A stretch of 35,638 bases of DNA, taken from the NCBI GenBank assembly GCA_021770615.1, contig JAETQR010000039.1, positions 1 through 35,638 on the forward strand. Direction: 5' to 3'. The position numbers were made by a program, and so were the translations under genes. This DNA is from Lachnospiraceae bacterium (GTDB lineage: Bacteria > Bacillota_A > Clostridia > Lachnospirales > Lachnospiraceae). Positions 23,551 through 31,286 of the stretch are shown in pieces. The notes beneath the pieces were generated by a model. The model was not told the DNA's origin and did not search any database. It saw only the letters and a list, made by a program, of their open reading frames with translations. The stretch's first letter is position 1. Each line of letters starts with the position of its first letter.

Positions 23551-24417
23551 ATGAAACAGATCGACATTTATGGAAAGAAAACAGATATTGATTCCAAACA
23601 GGACAAACTCCTGCACTTTATGTATACTACGGCGATTGGCAGGTTTCTGTTGAAACCCCTGGTCAGTCCTCTTTTTTCAAAAATGGCCAGTCGTTTTTTA
23701 AATACGCATTTTTCGTGCCGCTTTATCGAGCCATTTATCCGCTCAAACAGCATTGACATGACAGACTTCGAGGAGAGGAACTTTACTTCTTATAACGATT
23801 TTTTTACCCGCAGGATCAAACAGGGAAAAAGAGAGATCCCGGCAGATGAGAAACTTCTCATCAGTCCGTGTGATTCTTTTGTCACAGCTTATCCGGTCAC
23901 AGACCGGCTCTCTTTTGATGTAAAAGATACCGAATACACCGTTCGTTCCCTCCTCCACAGCAAAAAACTCGCAGAACGCTTTCAGGGAGGTTACGCTCTT
24001 ATTTTCCGCCTTACGGTAAGCGACTATCACAGATATTGTTACGCCGTCAGCGGAACACAGTCAAAAAACTATTCCATCGCAGGTACACTACACACCGTAA
24101 ATCCTGTCGCAAATGATTGTCTCCCCGTATATAAAGAAAATTCCAGAGAATACACCCTGATCCACTCAGACCGGTTTGGCGAAGTCCTGCAGATGGAAGT
24201 CGGCGCACTGATGGTCGGAAAGATCGTAAACCACAAGCAGTCCTGTCCGGTTCTCCGCGGCGAAGAAAAAGGCTATTTTGAGTTTGGCGGCTCTACGATC
24301 ATCCTTCTCTTGCAAAAAGACACTGTAAAACTCCGGGAAGACCTTCTGACGAATACAGAAGAGGGCTATGAAACCCAGGTGAGGCTTGGCAATGCGATTG
24401 GCACCTCACTACTGTAA
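23551..24417 (+). CDS. psd: Phosphatidylserine decarboxylase proenzyme
   Basis: Converts phosphatidylserine to phosphatidylethanolamine. It is made as a proenzyme that self-cleaves to generate a pyruvoyl group. The cleavage motif GGST is at 246-249 with Ser248 as pyruvoyl precursor; many relatives have LGST. Also visible are the clostridial N-terminus MKQIDIYGKKT, SYNDFFTRRIK near 80-90, and DYHRYCY at 159-165. The 288 aa are full length. The start at 23551 is chosen from family similarity; its ribosome site (AAAGGA) is rather distant. An in-frame TTG at 23518 overlapping pssA is an alternative. Last gene of the lipid operon. Confidence 0.94.
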   Translation: MKQIDIYGKKTDIDSKQDKLLHFMYTTAIGRFLLKPLVSPLFSKMASRFLNTHFSCRFIEPFIRSNSIDMTDFEERNFTSYNDFFTRRIKQGKREIPADEKLLISPCDSFVTAYPVTDRLSFDVKDTEYTVRSLLHSKKLAERFQGGYALIFRLTVSDYHRYCYAVSGTQSKNYSIAGTLHTVNPVANDCLPVYKENSREYTLIHSDRFGEVLQMEVGALMVGKIVNHKQSCPVLRGEEKGYFEFGGSTIILLLQKDTVKLREDLLTNTEEGYETQVRLGNAIGTSLL

Positions 24418-24448
24418 CCGTTCCTTATAATTATTTTATCATAATTTC

Positions 24449-24516
24449 TGCACACGGTTTCTGTGCATCCCGAGTTTTGCAAAAACTCGTTAATAAGTCT
24501 GTCAAGACTTATTTTA
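24449..24516 (+). terminator. Three tandem hairpins after psd, last one terminator-like
   Basis: GCACA/TGTGC (about 24451-24467), CGAGTTTT/AAAACTCG (about 24471-24489) and AATAAGTCT/AGACTTATT (24492-24500 with 24505-24513, loop GTCA) follow one another. The third is followed by TTTATC and is a plausible terminator for psd. It contains the stop codon of the converging GH43 gene. Confidence 0.55.
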
Positions 24517-25498
24517 TCACGGGCCTCCCGTCTTCTCCCCAGCATATACCACGTATCCTTGCATGGCGGCATGGATCATATAACGGATCGTTTTCCGAAT
24601 ATCCGCATCTGCCCTCAAAACATTCCTGACTGCGCGCATGGTAAATGATCAGATCGTTTCCTTCTTCATCTTTCACAAAACAATTATGTCCCGGTCCATA
24701 CTCTCCTTTTACATCTTCTGAAGTCAAAAATGGATCTTCCTGCTTTTTCCATGACTGCGGATCCAGCAGATCACTTCCCGACACAGCTTCTAATATACCG
24801 ACACAATATTCCGGACCGGTGCCCGATGCCGAAAAGGCCACAAATATTTTTTCATCATGTTTTAATGCAGCCGGGCCCTCATTTACCGAATATCTTATTT
24901 TCTCCCAGTCATACTCCGGCTTTGATAAAAGCACCGGCCGGGAAACCAGTTTCCAGGGTTCCGCTGAATCCACTTCCCCGATATACAGGCAGGAAATCTT
25001 TTCTTCGTTATGCTGCGCCCAGATCACAAAAGATTTTCCATCATCTTCAAAATACGTCATATCCAGAGAAAAACCGGTAAACGAAAAGGTATCTCCTTCT
25101 GTCGTCTGAAATTTTCCTTTTTCCTCCCATTCATCCATATAAGGATCCGTTCCCTGACACTGCAGCACATGGCAGTCAAAATCCCACCGGTTATGAGAAT
25201 CGTTACTCCCCGCATAAAAAACATACCAGCGCCCGCCGATAAAATGCAGCTCCGGCGCCCAGATAAAACGATAGCTCTTACTATGCTCCCCGGTTTTCCA
25301 GACAGTCTTTTCTTCCGCCTGTGAAAGTTCTGCGATCTTCTTTGCCCGCCGGAGGATGACCCTGTCATATCCCTCCTCATCTTCATCGCTTTTCATCGGA
25401 TAGGAAGCCGTAAAATAATAATACCCATCCTCTCCCTTTACAATATAAGGATCTGCCCGTTCCAAAATAAAAGGATTTATATATTCTTTTTTCTTCAT
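24509..25498 (-). CDS. Glycoside hydrolase family 43, arabinofuranosidase/xylosidase-like
   Basis: A 329-aa five-bladed beta-propeller hydrolase. Three acidic residues occupy the expected positions: Asp16 in ERADPYIV (general base), Asp146 in FSLDMTYF (pKa modulator) and Glu207 in VNEGPA (general acid). This is a single-domain form without a carbohydrate-binding module or signal peptide, so it acts in the cytoplasm on imported oligosaccharides, probably arabinose- or xylose-containing. The start at 25498 follows GGAGG and overlaps the nth stop (ATGA), indicating translational coupling. It shares its operon with the GH31 enzyme. Exact specificity is not readable. Confidence 0.9.
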   Translation of the reverse strand: MKKKEYINPFILERADPYIVKGEDGYYYFTASYPMKSDEDEEGYDRVILRRAKKIAELSQAEEKTVWKTGEHSKSYRFIWAPELHFIGGRWYVFYAGSNDSHNRWDFDCHVLQCQGTDPYMDEWEEKGKFQTTEGDTFSFTGFSLDMTYFEDDGKSFVIWAQHNEEKISCLYIGEVDSAEPWKLVSRPVLLSKPEYDWEKIRYSVNEGPAALKHDEKIFVAFSASGTGPEYCVGILEAVSGSDLLDPQSWKKQEDPFLTSEDVKGEYGPGHNCFVKDEEGNDLIIYHARSQECFEGRCGYSENDPLYDPCRHARIRGICWGEDGRPVIK

Positions 25499-26148
25499 AA
25501 CTTTCCTCCTTTTTTCATGTTTAACTTCTTCTTGCACACATCACCCAGAGAACATTTTTCACAATACGCTTTTCTCGCTGTGCATACCTCGCGCCCATGT
25601 TGCACAAGCCGGTGACAAAAGTCACTCCCCTCTTCTCCCGGAATGATCTTCCACAGTTCCATCTCCACCTTTTTCGGATCCTTAATCCCGTCTACCAGTC
25701 CCATCCGGTTCGTCAAACGGATACAGTGCGTATCAGTCACGATCGCCGGTTTTCCAAACACATCACCCATAATAAGGTTTGCACTCTTTCTTCCTACTCC
25801 CGGCAGTTTCAGTAACGCATCAAAATCATCCGGCACCTTTCCATCATATTGCTCTACGAGCACGTTCATGCACTTATGAATGTCCCGCGCCTTACTTGGC
25901 CCCAGCCCGCATGGTTTCACAATCGCCTCGATTTCTCCCACCTCTGCCGCTGCCAACGCAGCAGGTGACGGATACTTCTCATATAATTCCTTCACTACGA
26001 TATTTACCCTGGCGTCAGTACACTGTGCAGCCAGACGCACACTGACAAGAAGTTTCCATGCCTCGTCATAATCCAATGTACAGTCTGCCAGCGGATACTC
26101 TTTTTTCAAACGCTCAATAATCTCTTTTGCCCGCTGTTTTTTTGTCAT
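25495..26148 (-). CDS. nth: Endonuclease III (DNA glycosylase/AP lyase)
   Basis: Base-excision repair enzyme that removes oxidised pyrimidines. The helix-hairpin-helix LPGVGRKSA (115-123) contains catalytic Lys121. VTDTHCIRL provides Asp139. The C-terminal [4Fe-4S] cluster has the exact C-x6-C-x2-C-x5-C pattern (Cys189, 196, 199, 205). At 217 aa it is full length. The start at 26148 follows GGAGGAAAAG. Its position between GH31 (37 bases upstream) and GH43 (4-base overlap) is odd for a repair gene and implies co-transcription with glycan catabolism. Confidence 0.97.
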   Translation of the reverse strand: MTKKQRAKEIIERLKKEYPLADCTLDYDEAWKLLVSVRLAAQCTDARVNIVVKELYEKYPSPAALAAAEVGEIEAIVKPCGLGPSKARDIHKCMNVLVEQYDGKVPDDFDALLKLPGVGRKSANLIMGDVFGKPAIVTDTHCIRLTNRMGLVDGIKDPKKVEMELWKIIPGEEGSDFCHRLVQHGREVCTARKAYCEKCSLGDVCKKKLNMKKGGKL

Positions 26149-26185
26149 TTTCTTTTCCTCCTGTTCGTAGCTTAACGGTACTCAC

Positions 26186-28210
26186 TCATATTCTCTCAAA
26201 AAGCGGAATCGTAAAATAGTCCACGGTCTCTTCATACCAACGTCCGTTTTCCAGTGTCACGATCTCTCCCGTAAAATAATTTTTCCATTTTCCGGCCGGC
26301 AGATAATACTTTGCTTTGGAATCCGGATCAAATACCGGTGCCACCAGATAGGTATCGCCTAACATGTATTGGCGGTCCAGATACGCACAATTTGGATCAT
26401 CCGGGAACTCAAGGATCATAGAACGCATGACGGGAATCCCTGTCTCATGACAGTTCGCCGCCTGCTCCACCAGATAAGGACGTAGTTCTTCTTTTACTTT
26501 CGTAAAATGACGCAGCACGTCTACCGCCTCATCCCCAAACAGCCATGGCACACGGTACGAACTACTTCCATGAAGTCTGGAATGTGTGGACAACAACCCG
26601 AACGCCACCCATCGTTTATAGAGATCGGGCGTTGCCGTATCTTCAAAGCCACCGATATCATGGCTCCAGTAACCATATCCTGACATCGTAAGGGACAAGC
26701 CGCCACGAAGGCTCTCTGCCATCGCCTCATAAGTCGCAAAACAGTCCCCGCCCCAGTGGACCGGGAATTTCTGCCCGCCTGACGTACCACTCCTGGCAAA
26801 TACAACCGCATCCTCTTCTCCCTTTTTCTCCCGGATCAGTTCATACACCGCCTCATTGTAGAGGTAAGAATAATAATTGTGCATCTTTTCCGGAGACGAT
26901 CCATCAAAAAACTGTACATCCCGAACCGGTATCCTCTCTCCGAAATCCGTCTTAAAGCAGTCAACTCCCTGATCAAGCAGCCGTGCCAGCTTTCCCTGAT
27001 ACCATCGTTTTGCATCCGGATTCGTCAGATCCACCACAGCCATCCCTGCCTGCCATTTGTCGCACTGCCACACATCCCCATTTGTTCTTTTTATAAAATA
27101 CCCCTGCTCCATCCCTTCTTTAAAAAGAGCAGATGCCTGTGCAATATAAGGGTTGATCCAGACACAGATCCTCAATCCCTTCTCATGAAGCCTTTTAAGC
27201 ATCCCTTCCGGATCCGGAAAAACCTCCCTGTCCCATTCAAAATCACACCAGTGAAAACATTTCATCCAACAGCAGTCAAAGTGAAATACGCTGAGCGGAA
27301 TATCCAGCTCAGCCATTTTGTCTACAGCTGTAGTAACACTTTTCTCATCGTATTCTGTAACAAACGAAGTAGACAGCCAGAGCCCAAGGCTCCAGTCCGG
27401 CACATGTCCGGGTTTTCCCGTGATATCTGTATATTTTACAAGTACATCCTTCATGTCTTTTCCCACAAAAAGGAAAAAATCCAGTTTTTCCCCTGCGACA
27501 GAAAATGCTGTCCGCTCAACCTGCTCTGTCCCAATCTCCATAGAAACAGGTTCACTGTGATTGATAAACACACCATACGCCCTGTTTGAAAAATAAAACG
27601 GAACATTTTTATAACCCAGCTCCGAAGAAGTTCCCCCGTCCTCCTGATACAATTCCATACTCTGCCCGTTTTTCACAAAAGGCCCAAAATGCTCTCCAAG
27701 TCCATAAATACACTCGCCCACTCCGAGCCCGGTGGCACAACGCATATATGCCGGACCGCTGCTGTTCTCATACAAAAGGCCTTTGTCATCTTCCCGTATG
27801 TAGCAGAAATCTTCGGACTTCATAACCGTTCTTTTCTCATCGTCATAAAAAAAGGTAAGGCAGAAATTTGTTTTATGGATCATGAGTTTTGCTCTGCCGC
27901 TCGTCAAAATGATCCGATCCTCCTGATCACAGACATCCAGATCTTCCTCTCTGAGATCAAGGTCAAAATGAGGCCCCCGCTCCATTACACCCATATAGTG
28001 GAACATCTGGATCCGGAACACTTCCCGACGGGGAACTGTGATCCGGAACGTAAAATTCACTCCATCCAGCGTCATTCCCCTATGCCCGATATAAACATCC
28101 GGCGCTATGCATTCAAACTCTTTCTCCCCCGTATTATACTCATAAATTTCTCTCGGATGGAACATCTTTACCCCCATCCTCTTTTCCCATTGTCCATTAT
28201 AAAACTTCAT
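26186..28210 (-). CDS. Glycoside hydrolase family 31, alpha-xylosidase (YicI-like)
   Basis: A 674-aa retaining alpha-glycosidase. The nucleophile motif KTDFGERIP contains Asp422 and matches the YicI alpha-xylosidase signature. The acid/base is Asp489 in HWGGDC. The order is an N-terminal beta-sandwich, the catalytic (beta/alpha)8 barrel from about 260, then a short C-terminal domain. It is shorter than E. coli YicI (772 aa), mainly at the C-terminus. There is no signal peptide. It probably releases alpha-xylose from imported xyloglucan-like or related oligosaccharides. The start at 28210 follows GGAGGAG. First gene of the GH31-nth-GH43 operon. Confidence 0.92.
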   Translation of the reverse strand: MKFYNGQWEKRMGVKMFHPREIYEYNTGEKEFECIAPDVYIGHRGMTLDGVNFTFRITVPRREVFRIQMFHYMGVMERGPHFDLDLREEDLDVCDQEDRIILTSGRAKLMIHKTNFCLTFFYDDEKRTVMKSEDFCYIREDDKGLLYENSSGPAYMRCATGLGVGECIYGLGEHFGPFVKNGQSMELYQEDGGTSSELGYKNVPFYFSNRAYGVFINHSEPVSMEIGTEQVERTAFSVAGEKLDFFLFVGKDMKDVLVKYTDITGKPGHVPDWSLGLWLSTSFVTEYDEKSVTTAVDKMAELDIPLSVFHFDCCWMKCFHWCDFEWDREVFPDPEGMLKRLHEKGLRICVWINPYIAQASALFKEGMEQGYFIKRTNGDVWQCDKWQAGMAVVDLTNPDAKRWYQGKLARLLDQGVDCFKTDFGERIPVRDVQFFDGSSPEKMHNYYSYLYNEAVYELIREKKGEEDAVVFARSGTSGGQKFPVHWGGDCFATYEAMAESLRGGLSLTMSGYGYWSHDIGGFEDTATPDLYKRWVAFGLLSTHSRLHGSSSYRVPWLFGDEAVDVLRHFTKVKEELRPYLVEQAANCHETGIPVMRSMILEFPDDPNCAYLDRQYMLGDTYLVAPVFDPDSKAKYYLPAGKWKNYFTGEIVTLENGRWYEETVDYFTIPLFERI

Positions 28211-28240
28211 ACGCAGTCTCCTCCAAAGAATCATACTTTT

Positions 28241-28268
28241 AGTATACATATATTTTTTCAGAATGCAA
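28241..28268 (-). promoter_or_regulatory. Promoter of the GH31-nth-GH43 operon
   Basis: Minus-strand TTGCAT (28263-28268) and TATACT (28241-28246) with a 16-base spacer. It lies about 30 bases before the GH31 start. Confidence 0.65.
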
Positions 28269-28276
28269 ATGCTTTA

Positions 28277-28306
28277 TTGACTTTCCTACCTGTATTAGAG
28301 TATAAT
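28277..28306 (+). promoter_or_regulatory. Promoter of the CxxC/HExxH protein gene
   Basis: TTGACT (28277-28282) and TATAAT (28301-28306) with an 18-base spacer. It diverges from the GH31 promoter with only eight bases between their -35 boxes. Confidence 0.72.
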
Positions 28307-28343
28307 TTTTATATATTCATTTTTTAGCAAAGGAGGTTTTCGC

Positions 28344-28853
28344 ATGAGTTTATCAATCAGTGCAGTAGGCGGATACGATACCTTTTATCCCATTTACAAT
28401 GCATCCTCTGTCTCACCGGTAGATCCGGCGGACAAAGTGACCCGCGGTTCAGAGGGCACGATGGGCACATCATCCGGAAAAAAGGTTGAAAAGGGTGAGT
28501 GCCAGACATGCAAAAACCGTAAATATGTAGATGGTTCCAATGAAGGAAATGTATCCTTTAAAACTCCCGGCCACATCGATCCCGGAAGTTCTGCCTCAAA
28601 AGTCATGGCACACGAGCAGGAGCATGTAGCCAACGCCATCGCAGAGGGAAGTAAACCAAACAAAGAACTCGTCTCAGCCACCGTCACCCTGAAAACTGCA
28701 GTGTGTCCGGAATGCGGACGCGTCTATGTGTCAGGCGGCACCACACATACAACCATGAGGACGACGAGCGAGCCGGTAAACCCATATGACAAACTGCAGC
28801 GCGACATGAATCGCAATCTGCTGTCGGGTATGAATTTTGATATGAGTGCATAA
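28344..28853 (+). CDS. Small protein with CxxC pairs and HExEH motif, SprA-related-like
   Basis: A 169-aa protein. Residues 53-56 (CQTC) and 121-124 (CPEC) form two Cys pairs that could bind zinc together. Between them is MAHEQEHV, with His90, Glu91 and His94 in the HExxH arrangement of zincin metalloproteases. The context CQTCKNRKYVDGS ... SFKTPGHI ... AHEQEHV ... VTLKTAVCPECGRVYVSGG resembles the SprA-related/putative metalloprotease family, whose function is uncertain. The N-terminus is Ser/Gly-rich, with no signal peptide or membrane span. The start at 28344 follows AAAGGAGG. It has its own promoter and is followed by trpB2 after 50 bases. Confidence 0.75.
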   Translation: MSLSISAVGGYDTFYPIYNASSVSPVDPADKVTRGSEGTMGTSSGKKVEKGECQTCKNRKYVDGSNEGNVSFKTPGHIDPGSSASKVMAHEQEHVANAIAEGSKPNKELVSATVTLKTAVCPECGRVYVSGGTTHTTMRTTSEPVNPYDKLQRDMNRNLLSGMNFDMSA

Positions 28854-28864
28854 AGCAAATGTAA

Positions 28865-28883
28865 AGACGGACTTCATCCGTCT
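28865..28883 (+). promoter_or_regulatory. Hairpin between the HExxH gene and trpB2
   Basis: AGACGGA (28865-28871) pairs with TCCGTCT (28877-28883), loop CTTCA. It is not followed by a T-run, so it is not a clear terminator. It lies just before the trpB2 ribosome site (ATGGAGG). Confidence 0.4.
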
Positions 28884-28903
28884 GATAAAAATGGAGGAAA
28901 ACT

Positions 28904-30277
28904 ATGTCTAACAAAAAAATCCCTTATAAGATTTATCTCGAAGAGGAGGAGATGCCAAAACAATGGTACAATGTACGTGCCCACATGAAAAACAAACCGG
29001 CGCCGATCCTGAATCCGGGAACGTTAAAACCGATCACACTGGAGGAACTCACGCCGATCTTCTGTGAGGAACTGGCCAGACAGGAGCTGGATGATACGAC
29101 ACCGTATATTGATATTCCGGAAGAGATCCGGGACTTTTACAAAATGTACCGTCCCTCTCCTCTTACAAGGGCATACTGTCTGGAAAAAGCACTGGACACA
29201 CCTGCTCATATTTATTATAAATTTGAGGGAAATAATACATCAGGAAGCCATAAACTCAATTCTGCGATCGCACAGGCTTACTATGCGAAAAAAGAAGGCT
29301 TAAAAGGGGTTACAACGGAGACCGGAGCCGGTCAGTGGGGTACTGCCCTGTCCATGGCATGTTCCTATTTCAATCTGGACTGCCAGGTTTATATGGTTAA
29401 AGTATCCTATGAACAAAAACCATTCCGGCGCGAAGTCATGAGAACTTATGGCGCCAAAGTTACTCCTTCCCCATCCATGGACACAAATGTCGGGCGTAAG
29501 ATCAATGAAGAATTTCCCGGCACGACCGGAAGCCTCGGCTGTGCGATCTCAGAGGCAGTAGAGGCAGCCACCTCTCAGGAAGGATACCGCTATGTACTTG
29601 GTTCCGTGCTCTCGCAGGTTCTCCTCCACCAATCCGTTATCGGTCTGGAGACAAAATCCGCCCTTGACAAATACGGGATCAAAGCGGATATGATCATCGG
29701 CTGCGCCGGCGGCGGCTCCAATCTCGGTGGCCTGATCTCCCCATTTGCCGGAGAGATGCTCCGCGGAGAAGCAGATTATAAGATCATCGCTGTTGAACCG
29801 GCTTCCTGTCCGAGTATGACCCGCGGAACTTATGCTTATGATTTCTGTGACACCGGAAAAGTATGTCCTTTGGCTAAAATGTATACTCTTGGCAGTGGAT
29901 TTATCCCTTCTGCTAACCATGCCGGAGGACTTCGCTACCATGGTATGAGTTCTGTCGTCTCACAGCTCTATGACGACGGATATATCGAGGCAAGAAGCGT
30001 AGAACAAACCGAAGTATTCCAGGCTGCCCAGCAGTTCGCGAGAGTTGAGGGAATCCTTCCCGCTCCGGAGAGCAGTCATGCGATACGGGTAGCGATCGAC
30101 GAGGCTATGAAATGCAAAGAGACCGGTGAAGAAAAAAATATCGTATTTGGCCTTACGGGTACCGGGTACTTTGACATGGTAGCTTATGGAAAATTCAACG
30201 ACGGAGAAATGCAGGATTACATTCCAACCGACGAAGAAATTGCAAAGAGCATTGCCAATCTTCCAAAGGTAAATTGA
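28904..30277 (+). CDS. trpB: Tryptophan synthase beta chain, TrpB2 type
   Basis: PLP enzyme that joins indole and serine to make tryptophan. The 457 aa are characteristic of the long TrpB2 form, which works without the usual alpha-chain interface. The PLP lysine is Lys117 in GSHKLNSA. TETGAGQWGTALS, the phosphate-binding GCAGGGSNLGG, and PESSHAIR are conserved. The rest of the tryptophan pathway is not in the window, so salvage of indole is a likely role. The start at 28904 follows GGAGG. The next gene begins one base after its stop. Confidence 0.93.
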   Translation: MSNKKIPYKIYLEEEEMPKQWYNVRAHMKNKPAPILNPGTLKPITLEELTPIFCEELARQELDDTTPYIDIPEEIRDFYKMYRPSPLTRAYCLEKALDTPAHIYYKFEGNNTSGSHKLNSAIAQAYYAKKEGLKGVTTETGAGQWGTALSMACSYFNLDCQVYMVKVSYEQKPFRREVMRTYGAKVTPSPSMDTNVGRKINEEFPGTTGSLGCAISEAVEAATSQEGYRYVLGSVLSQVLLHQSVIGLETKSALDKYGIKADMIIGCAGGGSNLGGLISPFAGEMLRGEADYKIIAVEPASCPSMTRGTYAYDFCDTGKVCPLAKMYTLGSGFIPSANHAGGLRYHGMSSVVSQLYDDGYIEARSVEQTEVFQAAQQFARVEGILPAPESSHAIRVAIDEAMKCKETGEEKNIVFGLTGTGYFDMVAYGKFNDGEMQDYIPTDEEIAKSIANLPKVN

Positions 30278-30278
30278 T

Positions 30279-30980
30279 ATGAAAACGAAAAATACCAATG
30301 AACGAAAGCGACTCCGCTTTCCAAAACCACTGAAGAGAGTGCTGCTTGTCTTTTTGTTTCTTATACTTGCCGGATGTCTTTTAACTGTCGGACTAAATAT
30401 CTGGGTCACACAGACCGCCAGTAACCACATCCTAAAAAGTACGGAACTGAAGGAGACCGGCGACTGCATCATTGTTCTGGGTGCAGGTCTGTACGGCGAT
30501 AAGCCCTCTCCGATGTTAGAGGATCGGCTAAAAAAAGGAATCGAGTTATACAAAAACAACGCTGCTCCGAAAATCCTTATGAGCGGTGACCACGGCCGGA
30601 GTGGATACAATGAAGTCCAGGTGATGAAACAATATGCCATCGACGCCGGTGTCCCTTCCAGTGATATCTTTATGGATCACGCAGGATTTTCTACTTACGA
30701 GAGCATGATCCGGGCAAGAGATATTTTTGAGGTTCGTTCTCCGATCATCGTCACGCAAAAATATCACATCTACCGGGCTGTATTTATCGGAAGACACCTT
30801 GATATTGATTGCATTGGTGTTCCCACAGACGAGTTCCCCTATGGAGGCCAGTTTTACCGGAATATCCGTGAATGCATCGCCAGATGCAAAGACGTTGCCA
30901 CCGTTGTCACAAATGCTTCCCCAACCTACAAAGGCGAAAAAATCCCGATCAGCGGGAACGGAGACGTGACAAATGACTGA
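30279..30980 (+). CDS. SanA/YdcF-like DUF218 membrane-anchored protein
   Basis: A 233-aa protein with a basic N-terminus, one membrane segment (about 20-42) and an outward-facing DUF218 (SanA/ElyC/YdcF) domain. Conserved elements are CIIVLGAGL near 65-73, the P-S-P-M-L-E-D-R-L helix, KILMSGDHG near 98-106, and STYESMIRARDIF. The family is linked to cell-envelope integrity, but the biochemical activity is unknown. The ATG at 30279 is one base past the trpB2 stop, with AAAGG in the trpB2 end, so the two are co-translated. Confidence 0.88.
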   Translation: MKTKNTNERKRLRFPKPLKRVLLVFLFLILAGCLLTVGLNIWVTQTASNHILKSTELKETGDCIIVLGAGLYGDKPSPMLEDRLKKGIELYKNNAAPKILMSGDHGRSGYNEVQVMKQYAIDAGVPSSDIFMDHAGFSTYESMIRARDIFEVRSPIIVTQKYHIYRAVFIGRHLDIDCIGVPTDEFPYGGQFYRNIRECIARCKDVATVVTNASPTYKGEKIPISGNGDVTND

Positions 30981-31077
30981 CCAGCTAACAACCGGATTTT
31001 CCGGCAATAACAGAACACTTCTCTAAAAAAAATTAAGATGCTAAAAACCCTTTTTATTAGAGCATAATCCCTTATTA

Positions 31078-31263
31078 TAAAAGGGCTCGGCAATATGGAT
31101 AAAAAGAATATGGGTGAGCAGCCTTATGCACGATGAAGCTGAGACTCAGGGAAGCGTGGAAGCCATTGCTGAACACGATTCCCACGATATGAGGCTCAGT
31201 GGAATGTTTCGTGCATTCCGCTGCTCACCCGTATTCTTTTTATCCATATTGCAACACCCTTTA
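31078..31263. repeat. Palindromic intergenic element, copy B (186 bp)
   Basis: Second copy of the element at 19247-19504, on the opposite strand. Arms 31090-31122 and 31220-31252 are complementary at 32 of 33 positions. The core has ATGCACGA/TCGTGCAT (31126-31133 with 31209-31216), an inner GCTGAG..CTCA stem with one mismatch, and an apical GGGAA-CGTG/CACG-TTCCC hairpin (31149-31183). It lies between two converging genes (stops at 30980 and 31287), so it might act as a bidirectional terminator. No T-run is next to the stem. The remainder of 30981-31286 holds a small CCCTT/AAGGG inverted repeat (~31068-31085) and no gene. Confidence 0.8.
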
Positions 31264-31286
31264 TCCCTTCCTTTATACCTTCCGCT

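Noticed and set aside
28865..28883. Terminator between the HExxH gene and trpB2
   Set aside because: The stem is followed by GATAAAAATGG rather than a T-run, so read-through into trpB2 is likely.
11858..31263. The 11.9 kb palindrome as a third copy of the 19 kb/31 kb family
   Set aside because: Length and architecture are similar, but I found no shared core sequence (no ATGCACGATGAA or GTGGAAGCC equivalents), so it is treated as a separate element.
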